From JBBQED01 sp038320345 (lineage in GTDB: Bacteria > Bacteroidota > Bacteroidia > AKYH767-A > OLB10): DNA of 64,000 bases. The first letter of the stretch is position 1; each line of letters begins with the position of its first letter. The position numbers and the translations under genes are program-made. The notes under the pieces were generated by a model. That model was not told the DNA's origin and made no database searches. It saw only the letters and a program-made list of their open reading frames with translations. The stretch covers positions 28,602 to 92,601 of the forward strand of contig JBBQED010000012.1 of NCBI GenBank assembly GCA_038320345.1. The letters are read 5' to 3'. Positions 44,520 to 52,120 of this stretch are shown in pieces.

Positions 44520-45341
44520 TCAATGATCAAGGATATTTGGATCTACCAATATACGTCCGCAATGTTCGCAAACAATTACTTTTTTGCGTTGGCGGATATC
44601 AAGCTGACGTTGAGGTGGGATTTTATTGAAACAACCACCACAAGCATCACGACTGATCGTTACTACTGCTAAACCATTCCGTGCATTGGTACGAATACGA
44701 TTATAAGCTGTTAAGAGACGTTCTTCAATAACTGTTGATGCTTTTCCTGATTCTTCCGAAAGTTCTTTTTCTTCTTTCTCAGTTTCAGCAATGATCGTGT
44801 CGAGTTCGTTTTTCTTATTCTGCAAATCTATTTTACGATCTTCAAAAGTTTTTTCAGAAGCTTCGATGATTTGTTTTTTAGCACTTAACTCAGCAGTGAA
44901 TTCTTTAATTCTCTTTTCAGAAAGTTGAATTTCCAGTTGCTGGTATTCTAATTCTTTATTCAAAGAATCAAATTCACGATTGTTTTTTACACTCGCTTGT
45001 TGAGTCTGATATTTTTTGATGAGAGCCTGAGCATCTTTGATCGTTTGCTTTTTTGCTTTGATCTGATCGTCTAAACTCTTTGCTTCTTCGCTGTAGTTGG
45101 TAATACGAGTTTCTAAGCCAGCAACTTCATCTTCAAGATCGCTAACTTCCATTGGCAATTCACCGCGGGTGATGCGGATTCTGTCAATCTGGCTATCAAT
45201 AAGCTGAAGCTGATAAAGTGCGCGCAGCTTATCTTCGATCGTATTATCTCCTTTTTCAATGTGTCGAACAATAGGAATCACCTTTTTAGGTGCTTCTGCA
45301 ACATCCGTTTCTTCTTTCTTAGAAGTCTTTTTGGCAGCCAT
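44520..45341 (-). CDS. Coiled-coil zinc ribbon protein (CdsZ-like)
   Basis: 273 residues. A lysine/alanine-rich N-terminus (AAKKTSKKEETDVAE), a long coiled coil (~35-215, LEDEVAGLETRITNYSEEAKSLDDQIKAKKQT) and a C-terminal C4 zinc ribbon with two CxxC pairs (DACGGCFNKIPPQRQ, VIVCEHCGRILVDP). This is the CdsZ / DUF-type family of Bacteroidota and Chlamydia, paired with Nif3 genes. Proposed roles include regulation, or stabilising Nif3-like proteins; neither is established here. Two bases separate it from the Nif3 stop, so they are co-transcribed. Confidence 0.88.
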   Translation of the reverse strand: MAAKKTSKKEETDVAEAPKKVIPIVRHIEKGDNTIEDKLRALYQLQLIDSQIDRIRITRGELPMEVSDLEDEVAGLETRITNYSEEAKSLDDQIKAKKQTIKDAQALIKKYQTQQASVKNNREFDSLNKELEYQQLEIQLSEKRIKEFTAELSAKKQIIEASEKTFEDRKIDLQNKKNELDTIIAETEKEEKELSEESGKASTVIEERLLTAYNRIRTNARNGLAVVTISRDACGGCFNKIPPQRQLDIRQRKKVIVCEHCGRILVDPNILDH

Positions 45342-45342
45342 A

Positions 45343-46437
45343 TCAGTAATAATTAATTGGATTGGTATTTAACTCCGTCAAATGGACGGCAAATTTAGTG
45401 AATTTTTCCCTCAAATAGGCACCTATCAAGTCAATTGTAAACTGTTCACTTTCAAAGTGTCCGATATCTGCGATCAGGATTTTATCATCAGCATCAAAGA
45501 ACTGATGGTATTTGAAGTCGGATGTGACAAAAACATCTGCTCCTGCAGCTATCGCGTTTTTTAACAGAAAACTCCCTGATCCTCCACAAACAGCGACTTT
45601 TTTGATGAAGGGCTGAATGGCCTTTGTATGTCTAATCCCCTGAGCATTCATTCTGATTTTTAATTGGTTGAGGAAATCAGGAGTTGAAATAGGTTCGTTT
45701 AATTCACCTATCATGCCCGCTCCAATCTGTAAGTGACTGTTATTCAGTGAGTAAATATCGAAAGCGATTTCTTCATAAGGATGATTCGTCTTTAAAGCCT
45801 TCAGGATTTGGTTTTCTTTCCAGTCTTCAAAAATTACTTCTATTCGCGTTTCATTTTCAGTATGCCGTTCTCCGATCTTTCCAACATAAGGATTAGCATT
45901 TACTCCCGCACGGAATGTTCCACTTCCTTCAAGGTTAAAACTGCATTGATCGTAATTTCCTAAGGTTCCAGCTCCCGCGGTAAAAAGTGCATCTCGAACC
46001 TCCTCTAACTGAGCATGTGGTACATAAGTGACGAGTTTTTTAAGTTTTCCAGCTGTTGGACTTAAGATTTTTAAATTTTCTAATCCTAAGGTCTCTGCAA
46101 TTTTCCGATTGACCCCGTTCATGACATTATCCAGATTGGTATGGATAGCGTAGATGGCAATTTCATTTTTAATGGCTTTAATAATCGTACGTTCTACATA
46201 GTTTTTGCCATTCAACTTTTTAATTCCGCTGAAAACAATAGGATGATGCGCCACTATGAGATTGCAGCCTTTATGTATGGCTTCATCAATAATGGCTTCA
46301 GTACTATCAAGGCAAACAAGAATTCCGGTGATATCCTGCTGCTCATGACCTGTAATTAGACCAGCATTATCGTAAGATTCCTGAAGCGATGAAGGTGCAA
46401 GATCTTCGAGTGCTGCAATAATGGAGGAGAGTTGCAT
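45343..46437 (-). CDS. Nif3-like dinuclear metal-centre protein
   Basis: 364-residue Nif3/YbgI family member with the insertion of a PII/CutA1-like domain in the middle (~130-230), which gives the long form. Metal ligands: VAHHPIVFSGIKKL (His pair near residue 65), a TNLD segment (IYAIHTNLDNV) and the C-terminal ADIGHFESEQF. The fold forms a toroidal hexamer with two metal ions per subunit; the biochemical role is uncertain, with GTP cyclohydrolase I type 2 annotations being only homology-based. It heads the Nif3-zinc ribbon operon. Confidence 0.93.
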   Translation of the reverse strand: MQLSSIIAALEDLAPSSLQESYDNAGLITGHEQQDITGILVCLDSTEAIIDEAIHKGCNLIVAHHPIVFSGIKKLNGKNYVERTIIKAIKNEIAIYAIHTNLDNVMNGVNRKIAETLGLENLKILSPTAGKLKKLVTYVPHAQLEEVRDALFTAGAGTLGNYDQCSFNLEGSGTFRAGVNANPYVGKIGERHTENETRIEVIFEDWKENQILKALKTNHPYEEIAFDIYSLNNSHLQIGAGMIGELNEPISTPDFLNQLKIRMNAQGIRHTKAIQPFIKKVAVCGGSGSFLLKNAIAAGADVFVTSDFKYHQFFDADDKILIADIGHFESEQFTIDLIGAYLREKFTKFAVHLTELNTNPINYY

Positions 46438-46459
46438 AAAGTTCTATGAATTGATGTTG

Positions 46460-46467
46460 CAAATGTA
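46460..46467 (-). promoter_or_regulatory. Candidate -7 box (TACATTTG) of the Nif3 operon
   Basis: Minus-strand TACATTTG fits TAnnTTTG and ends 22 bases before the Nif3 ATG. It is divergent to the lpxK box at 46494. Confidence 0.45.
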
Positions 46468-46493
46468 ACCAAGTGATGCGGTGTTTTTTCTTT

Positions 46494-46501
46494 TACTTTT
46501 G
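46494..46501 (+). promoter_or_regulatory. Candidate -7 box (TACTTTTG) of lpxK
   Basis: Fits TAnnTTTG and ends 5 bases before the lpxK ATG, implying a leaderless or very short leader mRNA. Confidence 0.4.
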
Positions 46502-46506
46502 AAGCC

Positions 46507-47565
46507 ATGCGTTTATTGCTTTATCCTTTTGCAGTTTTATATGGTCTGGGAGTCAGAACCCGTAATCTGCTGTTTGATATTGGTATCCTCAAATCGAAAG
46601 AGTTCGATCTGCCTATAATTAGTGTTGGTAATCTCAGTGCTGGTGGCACAGGTAAATCACCTCATGTGGGTTATCTGGCCATGCTTTTAAAAGATAAAAT
46701 GAACGTTGTTATCTTGAGCAGAGGATACGGAAGAGTGACACGTGGTTTTCGGTTGATTCAACCAGAAGATACCGCCGCAGTAGCAGGCGATGAACCCTTG
46801 CAGTATAAAAAAACAATAGAAAATATAATAGTAGCTGTATCCGAAGATCGAGTAGAAGGGATTCATCAATTATTGTCAGCTCCTCATCCACCCGATGTGA
46901 TCTTATTGGATGATGCTTTTCAGCATCGTTATGTAAAACCAGGATTGAATATTCTGCTTACAGAATTTAATAACTTGTACACTGATGATCATTTATTGCC
47001 TGTGGGATCCTTGCGTGAACCTTATACTGGTTCAAAACGGGCTTCTATCATTATCGTTACTAAATGTCCTGCTGTATTGACTCTTGATCAACAAGAAAAT
47101 ATAAGAAAAAGATTACGGGTCAATCATCATCAACAATTGTTTTTTTCAAATATTCATTATGCGGAGGTGATGAAATTACAGGATGGGAATACTATCCTTT
47201 TAGAAGAATTGAAGCATAGAAAAGTTTTACTTCTCACTGGTATTGCTAACCCAAAATTACTCGCTAATTTTATTCAATCCGTAGCTAAAGGAATGGATCA
47301 GATGATTTTTCGTGATCACCATCAATATACAATCGCAGATGTCGATCAATTAAGAGCTAAATTTAATAAGTTTGCAAAACAGGATGGACTGATCATTACT
47401 ACCCGTAAAGATTTTATGCGCTTGCATGATCCCGCACTACAGGATGCATTAGTAGGTCTTCCGATCGCTGTAATAGATATTGAAATTAAAATCCTTGAAC
47501 CAGGAGCCACTCCATTTAATCTTACAATTTTAAATTATGTTAAAGCGCATTCAGGAGTCAGTTGA
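46507..47565 (+). CDS. lpxK: Tetraacyldisaccharide 4'-kinase
   Basis: 352-residue inner-membrane-associated kinase of lipid A synthesis, phosphorylating the 4'-position of the disaccharide precursor. It shows an N-terminal membrane-associated helix (LLLYPFAVLYGLGVRTRNLLFD), SVGNLSAGGTGKSPHVGYLA with the P-loop (~40-60), VVILSRGYGRVTRGFRL, the Walker-B-like VILLDDAFQHRYVKPGLNILL, and LPVGSLREPYTGSKRA. The normal length supports a functional gene. It overlaps the purine nucleoside phosphorylase gene by 29 bases. Confidence 0.95.
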   Translation: MRLLLYPFAVLYGLGVRTRNLLFDIGILKSKEFDLPIISVGNLSAGGTGKSPHVGYLAMLLKDKMNVVILSRGYGRVTRGFRLIQPEDTAAVAGDEPLQYKKTIENIIVAVSEDRVEGIHQLLSAPHPPDVILLDDAFQHRYVKPGLNILLTEFNNLYTDDHLLPVGSLREPYTGSKRASIIIVTKCPAVLTLDQQENIRKRLRVNHHQQLFFSNIHYAEVMKLQDGNTILLEELKHRKVLLLTGIANPKLLANFIQSVAKGMDQMIFRDHHQYTIADVDQLRAKFNKFAKQDGLIITTRKDFMRLHDPALQDALVGLPIAVIDIEIKILEPGATPFNLTILNYVKAHSGVS

Positions 47566-48346
47566 TTATATCATTGCTAAAACAGGATTTATTCCTGATG
47601 CAGGAATTGTTTTAGGCTCCGGCTTAGGTGGTCTTGTAAATGAAGTGGAAACTGAATTTGCATTGGCGTACAGTGAAATTCCAAATTTTCCTGTCTCTAC
47701 TGTTGCTGGTCACGGAAGTAAATTATTATTAGGTAAATTGAATGGTGTTAAAGTGGCTGTGATGCAAGGTCGTTTTCATTTTTATGAAGGATATTGTATG
47801 CAGGATGTTGCTTTCCCCATTCGTGTATTGAAATTATTAGGAATTAAAAAACTTTATTTGTCGAATGCTAGTGGAGGAATGAATCCTGACTTTGAAGTAG
47901 GTGATCTGATGATTATCGAGGATCATATTAATCTTATGGGAACAAATCCACTCATCGGTCCAAATATTGACGAGCTAGGAACGCGTTTTCCGGATATGAG
48001 CGCACCTTATGATGCTGCTATGATTTTACAAGCTCAAACGATTGCTAAGGATAAAGGAATTCGGTGCCATAAAGGAGTATATGCGGCCGTTACCGGACCC
48101 ACTTATGAAACTCCTGCCGAATATAAATATATCCGCATCATTGGTGCTGATTGTGTGGGAATGTCGACTGTGCCTGAGGTGATTGCTGCACGACACATGG
48201 GAATTCCCGTATTTGCCATTTCTATTATCACCGATATGGGAGGGCAAGAAGAGGTTCAAGTGATTACTCATGAAGAAGTACTTAAAGTTGCTCAAGCCGC
48301 AGAGGTGAAAATGACATCGCTGATCAAAGAATTGGTGAGCCGCTAA
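47537..48346 (+). CDS. Purine-nucleoside phosphorylase
   Basis: 269-residue trimeric-type PNP that cleaves guanosine/inosine with phosphate for purine salvage. Motifs: DAGIVLGSGLGGLVN (phosphate loop), VSTVAGHGSKLLLGKLNGV, VMQGRFHFYEGYCM, LSNASGGMNPDFEVGDLMIIEDHINLMG and YAAVTGPTYETPAEYKYIRIIGADCVGMSTVPE (given here in parts across ~195-230). Length and motifs match the low-molecular-mass family. It is translationally coupled to lpxK by a long overlap, though the pathways are unrelated. Confidence 0.94.
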   Translation: MLKRIQESVDYIIAKTGFIPDAGIVLGSGLGGLVNEVETEFALAYSEIPNFPVSTVAGHGSKLLLGKLNGVKVAVMQGRFHFYEGYCMQDVAFPIRVLKLLGIKKLYLSNASGGMNPDFEVGDLMIIEDHINLMGTNPLIGPNIDELGTRFPDMSAPYDAAMILQAQTIAKDKGIRCHKGVYAAVTGPTYETPAEYKYIRIIGADCVGMSTVPEVIAARHMGIPVFAISIITDMGGQEEVQVITHEEVLKVAQAAEVKMTSLIKELVSR

Positions 48347-48430
48347 CTAGAAAAATTACAACAAAGAGGTTGTAGTTGATAAGCAAAATGTAAAATCTTT
48401 TCCATACCTTAGTTTATGCAGGAATAATTG

Positions 48431-48438
48431 TATTTTTG
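48431..48438 (+). promoter_or_regulatory. Candidate -7 box (TATTTTTG) of the choice-of-anchor B gene
   Basis: Fits TAnnTTTG. A TTTA at 48412-48415, 15 bases upstream, is a weak -33 match. Leader about a dozen bases. Confidence 0.45.
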
Positions 48439-48457
48439 ATAGACAAGAACTACACTC

Positions 48458-49885
48458 ATGAAAAAACTGCAACACCTTTCGATCCTTGTATTTTCTTTAA
48501 TGCTTTTTGTACTGAATGTGCAAGGGCAAATGATTTATGATGCTCAAAATATTTCCCTTTTTAATACCTGGAATGATCCTCAGGTTGTTGCAGAACCTAC
48601 TTATGGAATCAAGTATAATGGTATTTGGGGATGGGATGATGGTGTCGGACATGAATACGCAATTATTGGGGCTACCAACGGAACTTATTTCGTTGATATC
48701 ACAAATCCTTCCAATCCAGTACAAGTAGATTATGTAGCTGGTCGACGTTCAGGATGTATTTGGAGAGAAATTAAAACATATAGTCATTATGCCTATATGA
48801 TTAGTGACGACGCCGCTCCAAACAGTTTTCAAATTGTTGATCTGCAATATTTACCAGATTCAGTGCATGTAGTATATGATGACAATACACTTTTTCAAAG
48901 AGCGCATACTTTGTTTGTAGATGGAACTAATCTTTATGTTGGTATTGTTAAAGGTGGGCAATTTACCTCTGTTGCCGCATTGGCAGTTTTTAGCCTTGCG
49001 AATCCAGAACTACCTAGTTTACTGCGTACTTTGAATGCTGATTATCCATCTTTACTTTCCAATAATCAAGTGCATGATATGTTTATCCGAAATGATACGG
49101 TATATGCGTCCTGCGCTTATGATGGTTTATTTATTTTCCGGTACGATGTTCCAACCAACCATTTTATTTATTTGAATTCAATGACCGCTTATCCAAGTCA
49201 AGGCTATAATCACAGTAGTGCTTTAACTGATGATGGTCAGACGCTCGTTTTTATGGATGAAGTGCCTTCTGGTTTGCCCGTGAAAGTTCTTGATGTTTCA
49301 AATCTGCAAAACCTCACTGTAAAAAGTACTTTTAGTAGTAACATTGGAGCAACACCGCACAATCCTTTTATGATTGGCAACACTTGTTTCATGGCCTATT
49401 ATCAAGATGGATTACAAGTATATGATGTTACCAATCCGGTAGCACCATTCCGTTTAGGATATTTTGATACGCATTACCAAAGTCCGGCAGGTGTTTATTC
49501 AAATCCTGCTTATGCCGGAGCCTGGGGAGCATACCCATTTTTTCCTAGTGGACATGTAATTGTTTCTGATATGCAGAATGGATTATTTGTACTGGATGTT
49601 TCAGCCATTCAAAATTTGCAGGAAATAAATGGAGATGGAGATTTTAGAATTACTCCAAATCTAGCAGCACGCGATTCAAAAGTAGAAATTGTTTTCGGTA
49701 AGGAATTCTCCGGATTAAAAATGCTAATTACAATGAGTGATCTTTCTGGAAGAATATGCAGGAAGTTTAATCTTAAGGCTCAAAATTCTTGCGAATTAAC
49801 TTTACAAGGATTGAAACCCGGATTGTATCTCGTATCCATTAATGCAGGAGAAAAAAATATTACCCGTAAAATAACTATTTATTGA
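48458..49885 (+). CDS. Choice-of-anchor B protein with T9SS C-terminal signal
   Basis: 475 residues. Signal peptide (LVFSLMLFVLNVQGQ) and a propeller-like body of LVIVD-type repeats (GATNGTYFVDITNPSNPVQVDYV; QVYDVTNPVAPFRLGYFDT) as in the choice-of-anchor B family. The C-terminal ~75 residues have the T9SS type A pattern (MLITMSDLSGRICRKF..., ELTLQGLKPGLYLVSINAGEKNITRKITIY), so the protein is exported by T9SS and probably anchored or released at the surface. It belongs with PorT in this window. The ligand is unknown. Confidence 0.88.
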   Translation: MKKLQHLSILVFSLMLFVLNVQGQMIYDAQNISLFNTWNDPQVVAEPTYGIKYNGIWGWDDGVGHEYAIIGATNGTYFVDITNPSNPVQVDYVAGRRSGCIWREIKTYSHYAYMISDDAAPNSFQIVDLQYLPDSVHVVYDDNTLFQRAHTLFVDGTNLYVGIVKGGQFTSVAALAVFSLANPELPSLLRTLNADYPSLLSNNQVHDMFIRNDTVYASCAYDGLFIFRYDVPTNHFIYLNSMTAYPSQGYNHSSALTDDGQTLVFMDEVPSGLPVKVLDVSNLQNLTVKSTFSSNIGATPHNPFMIGNTCFMAYYQDGLQVYDVTNPVAPFRLGYFDTHYQSPAGVYSNPAYAGAWGAYPFFPSGHVIVSDMQNGLFVLDVSAIQNLQEINGDGDFRITPNLAARDSKVEIVFGKEFSGLKMLITMSDLSGRICRKFNLKAQNSCELTLQGLKPGLYLVSINAGEKNITRKITIY

Positions 49886-49988
49886 TTTGCCGCTGAATTT
49901 TTCTTGAATGGTAATACTTTTTTTAGAGGTATAAGTACGATCGATTTGTAGCGTTTAAATTGTAATCCAAATATGCTATTTCTAGTTT

Positions 49989-50390
49989 TCATAGGGATAG
50001 ATTATGCAAAAGCATCAATACCGAACGATCTGCTTTCGTGAAAATATAGTCTGCAACTTCTTCTTTTCTAATCCAAAGGATTTCATCGTGATCTGATAAG
50101 GTAAAAGTTCCTGCAACAAATCTGCAGGTATAACATTCCAGTATAATTTTTAAATCAGTATCGGTAAAAATACTCTGCGTAAAATAACGGACTTCGTCAA
50201 TAGTTATATCTAGTTCTTCTTTTAATTCTCTTTCAAGGGCCACTTCTGCTTTCTCACCGGTTTCGATTTTTCCGCCGGGTAATTCCCAAAAACCTGCATT
50301 CACTTTCCCTGTCTTTCTTTTTGCAATCAGGAAGTGATCTTCATCCTTATAAATAATTCCTGCAACTACAGTTATTTCTGATAACATCAT
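49989..50390 (-). CDS. MutT-like Nudix hydrolase
   Basis: 133 residues. The Nudix box GGKIETGEKAEVALERELKEELDI follows the G-x5-E-x7-R-E-x2-E-E pattern. The start VAGIIYKDEDHFLIAKRKTGKVNAGFWELPGGK and the size fit 8-oxo-dGTP pyrophosphatases of the MutT/NUDT1 group, a nucleotide-pool sanitation role. The exact substrate is not proven by sequence. It is a single gene on the minus strand between two T9SS cargo genes. Confidence 0.9.
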   Translation of the reverse strand: MMLSEITVVAGIIYKDEDHFLIAKRKTGKVNAGFWELPGGKIETGEKAEVALERELKEELDITIDEVRYFTQSIFTDTDLKIILECYTCRFVAGTFTLSDHDEILWIRKEEVADYIFTKADRSVLMLLHNLSL

Positions 50391-50420
50391 TGTGATTTAG
50401 GTGCCCGTAAATAGCATGAA

Positions 50421-50455
50421 AAACAAAAGAGGCCCCAGTGAAGGAGCCTCTTTCA
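50421..50455 (-). terminator. Terminator of the T9SS cargo gene at 50488-51891
   Basis: Minus-strand stem AAAGAGGC / GCCTCTTT with an 11-base loop, followed by a T-rich tract, 33 bases after the stop. Also lies 31 bases upstream of the Nudix start. Confidence 0.75.
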
Positions 50456-50487
50456 TGCAAACAGTTTAAAGGTTTATAATAGAATGA

Positions 50488-51891
50488 TTAGTTCGTTTTA
50501 ACAACACGGGAAATTGATTTTGCATTTCCTTGTTCTACTGTAACGAGGTAAATACCATTGTTCAGTGATTCTCCGAACTGTAGGTAACCAGCAGTAGCAT
50601 CGTAAGTATACTGACCTACTAAACGACCAGAAACATCGCTTACACGAACGATTGCAGGTTGATCAGCATTGATATTACGAAGTACTAGTTTAAATGATTC
50701 AGCAGAAGGATTTGGGAAAACAACAGCACCCAGTTCGTTGCTAGCATCTACACGTAATGCACTTGCATTATTTTCATTCTCAAGAACTGGTCCGTTAGGA
50801 ACAACTCCAATCTGACAGAATGCTCCGTAGCAATAAGGAATTCCAGCAATCACCGCACGTATACGTACGTTGTAGAATTTATTAGCTTGGATTGCAGGAG
50901 TTACATTCGCAAGATTGCACCAGCGTGTGTTACTCAAGTAATTCCAAGTTACACCAGGATTTGAAGTTTCTTCGAATTCGAAATCATACTGTGGTGCAAA
51001 GTTCAGGTAAGTTAAAACTACTTCACTACGGATAGAGTCAGTAGCAGTTAGACCAAAGTTTCCACAGTAGTTAGTACCAAGTTTAGGCTCACGAACTGAA
51101 CGGATAACAACACCATCTGTATTTGTAAATGTACATAGGTTGTTGATGGTTACACTCAGTGTTACAGTCATAGTATCCAGGATAGGAGCTTGTGTTCCGT
51201 CCATCAAGATGCTAACCGCTTGTGAAGTAGAACCTGTTGACCATAAATAATTGGTGAATCCGCTATCCGCATGTAAATTGATGTATCCAGGTTGACAAAC
51301 AGTAATTGGACCATCAGCAATGATTGCAGGAACATAACCTGCATCAAATTGCTCAACGTGAACTGTTGCACTTGAAGTGGCGTTACAGCTTCCGAAGTTG
51401 TTGCTGATTGTTACAGTGTAGTCGCCAGTCTGACTAACAGTAGTGTTACGTGTTGTAGCACCATTACTCCAGTCAAAACTGCTGAAGAACTGACCACCAT
51501 TAGCTGTTAAAGTTACTGATTGACCAGGACAGAGATTCAACGGACCATTTGCAGAAATACTTGCATTCGGTTGTGGGATCACTAGGAACGGATACCATGC
51601 ACTTCGAACGGTTACAGTAGCACCATTGTTATCCACACCAGTAACTCTCACACGGTAAAATCCTGTAGTGAAAATGTTAATGGATGAAGTTGTTGCGCCA
51701 TTACTCCATAAGTAAGTGATAGGCTGATTCAGATTCACAGTGACAGCATCGAGCTTAGAGCCCGCACATACGATCGGTCCGCTAGGGACAATTGTTACAC
51801 TAGGACTTTGTGCCTGTGCATTCAAACTGAAAATCACGAGTAGTACTCCAAGTACATACTTCCATGATGCGTTCGTAAACATTGTTTTCAT
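50488..51891 (-). CDS. T9SS cargo protein with Ig-like/PKD-like repeats
   Basis: 467 residues. Signal peptide (WKYVLGVLLVIFSLNAQAQ) and three repeated Ig-like segments with the pattern PSGPIVCAGSKLDAVTVNLNQPITYLWSNGATTSSINIFTTGFYRV, ANGPLNLCPGQSVTLTANGG...WSNGATT and ADGPITVCQPGYINL...YLWSTGSTSQ, listed here piecewise. A ~130-residue domain and a T9SS type A sorting domain follow (VVFPNPSAESFKLVLRNINADQPAIVRVSDVSGRLVG...NGIYLVTVEQGNAKSISRVVKTN). It is likely surface-exposed or adhesive; binding target unknown. Monocistronic. Confidence 0.9.
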   Translation of the reverse strand: MKTMFTNASWKYVLGVLLVIFSLNAQAQSPSVTIVPSGPIVCAGSKLDAVTVNLNQPITYLWSNGATTSSINIFTTGFYRVRVTGVDNNGATVTVRSAWYPFLVIPQPNASISANGPLNLCPGQSVTLTANGGQFFSSFDWSNGATTRNTTVSQTGDYTVTISNNFGSCNATSSATVHVEQFDAGYVPAIIADGPITVCQPGYINLHADSGFTNYLWSTGSTSQAVSILMDGTQAPILDTMTVTLSVTINNLCTFTNTDGVVIRSVREPKLGTNYCGNFGLTATDSIRSEVVLTYLNFAPQYDFEFEETSNPGVTWNYLSNTRWCNLANVTPAIQANKFYNVRIRAVIAGIPYCYGAFCQIGVVPNGPVLENENNASALRVDASNELGAVVFPNPSAESFKLVLRNINADQPAIVRVSDVSGRLVGQYTYDATAGYLQFGESLNNGIYLVTVEQGNAKSISRVVKTN

Positions 51892-51950
51892 AATTTAATT
51901 TTATGGTGTTGTTTGTTATATGATTCCTATTAGTTGGCAATGCAATTTAG

Positions 51951-51958
51951 CAAAGATA
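51951..51958 (-). promoter_or_regulatory. Candidate -7 box (TATCTTTG) of the T9SS Ig-like gene
   Basis: Minus-strand TATCTTTG fits TAnnTTTG, about 60 bases before the ATG. No good -33 element is visible. Confidence 0.4.
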
Positions 51959-51986
51959 TTTGAATTTCCCATACATAAATCGGCTG

Positions 51987-52011
51987 AAATCCGCTCCCCT
52001 AGCGGATTTTT
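51987..52011 (+). other. Terminator-like hairpin in a divergent intergenic region
   Basis: Perfect AAATCCGCT / AGCGGATTT stem with a 5-base loop and TTTTT on the plus strand, between genes transcribed away from each other. It may be an attenuator in the sensor-kinase leader or the end of a small RNA. Confidence 0.5.
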
Positions 52012-52120
52012 CAACCATTTAGATGTTAATTCAATAGTGAGGGTCGGATTTTGTAAACTTGCATTCCCCTTAACCTGAATGTCTTTTTCATCGTATAAGG
52101 AAGATCAGACCGCTAATTAA

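Noticed and set aside
48357..48374. Terminator after purine nucleoside phosphorylase (TACAAC / GTTGTA)
   Set aside because: The six-base stem has no T run and is too weak.
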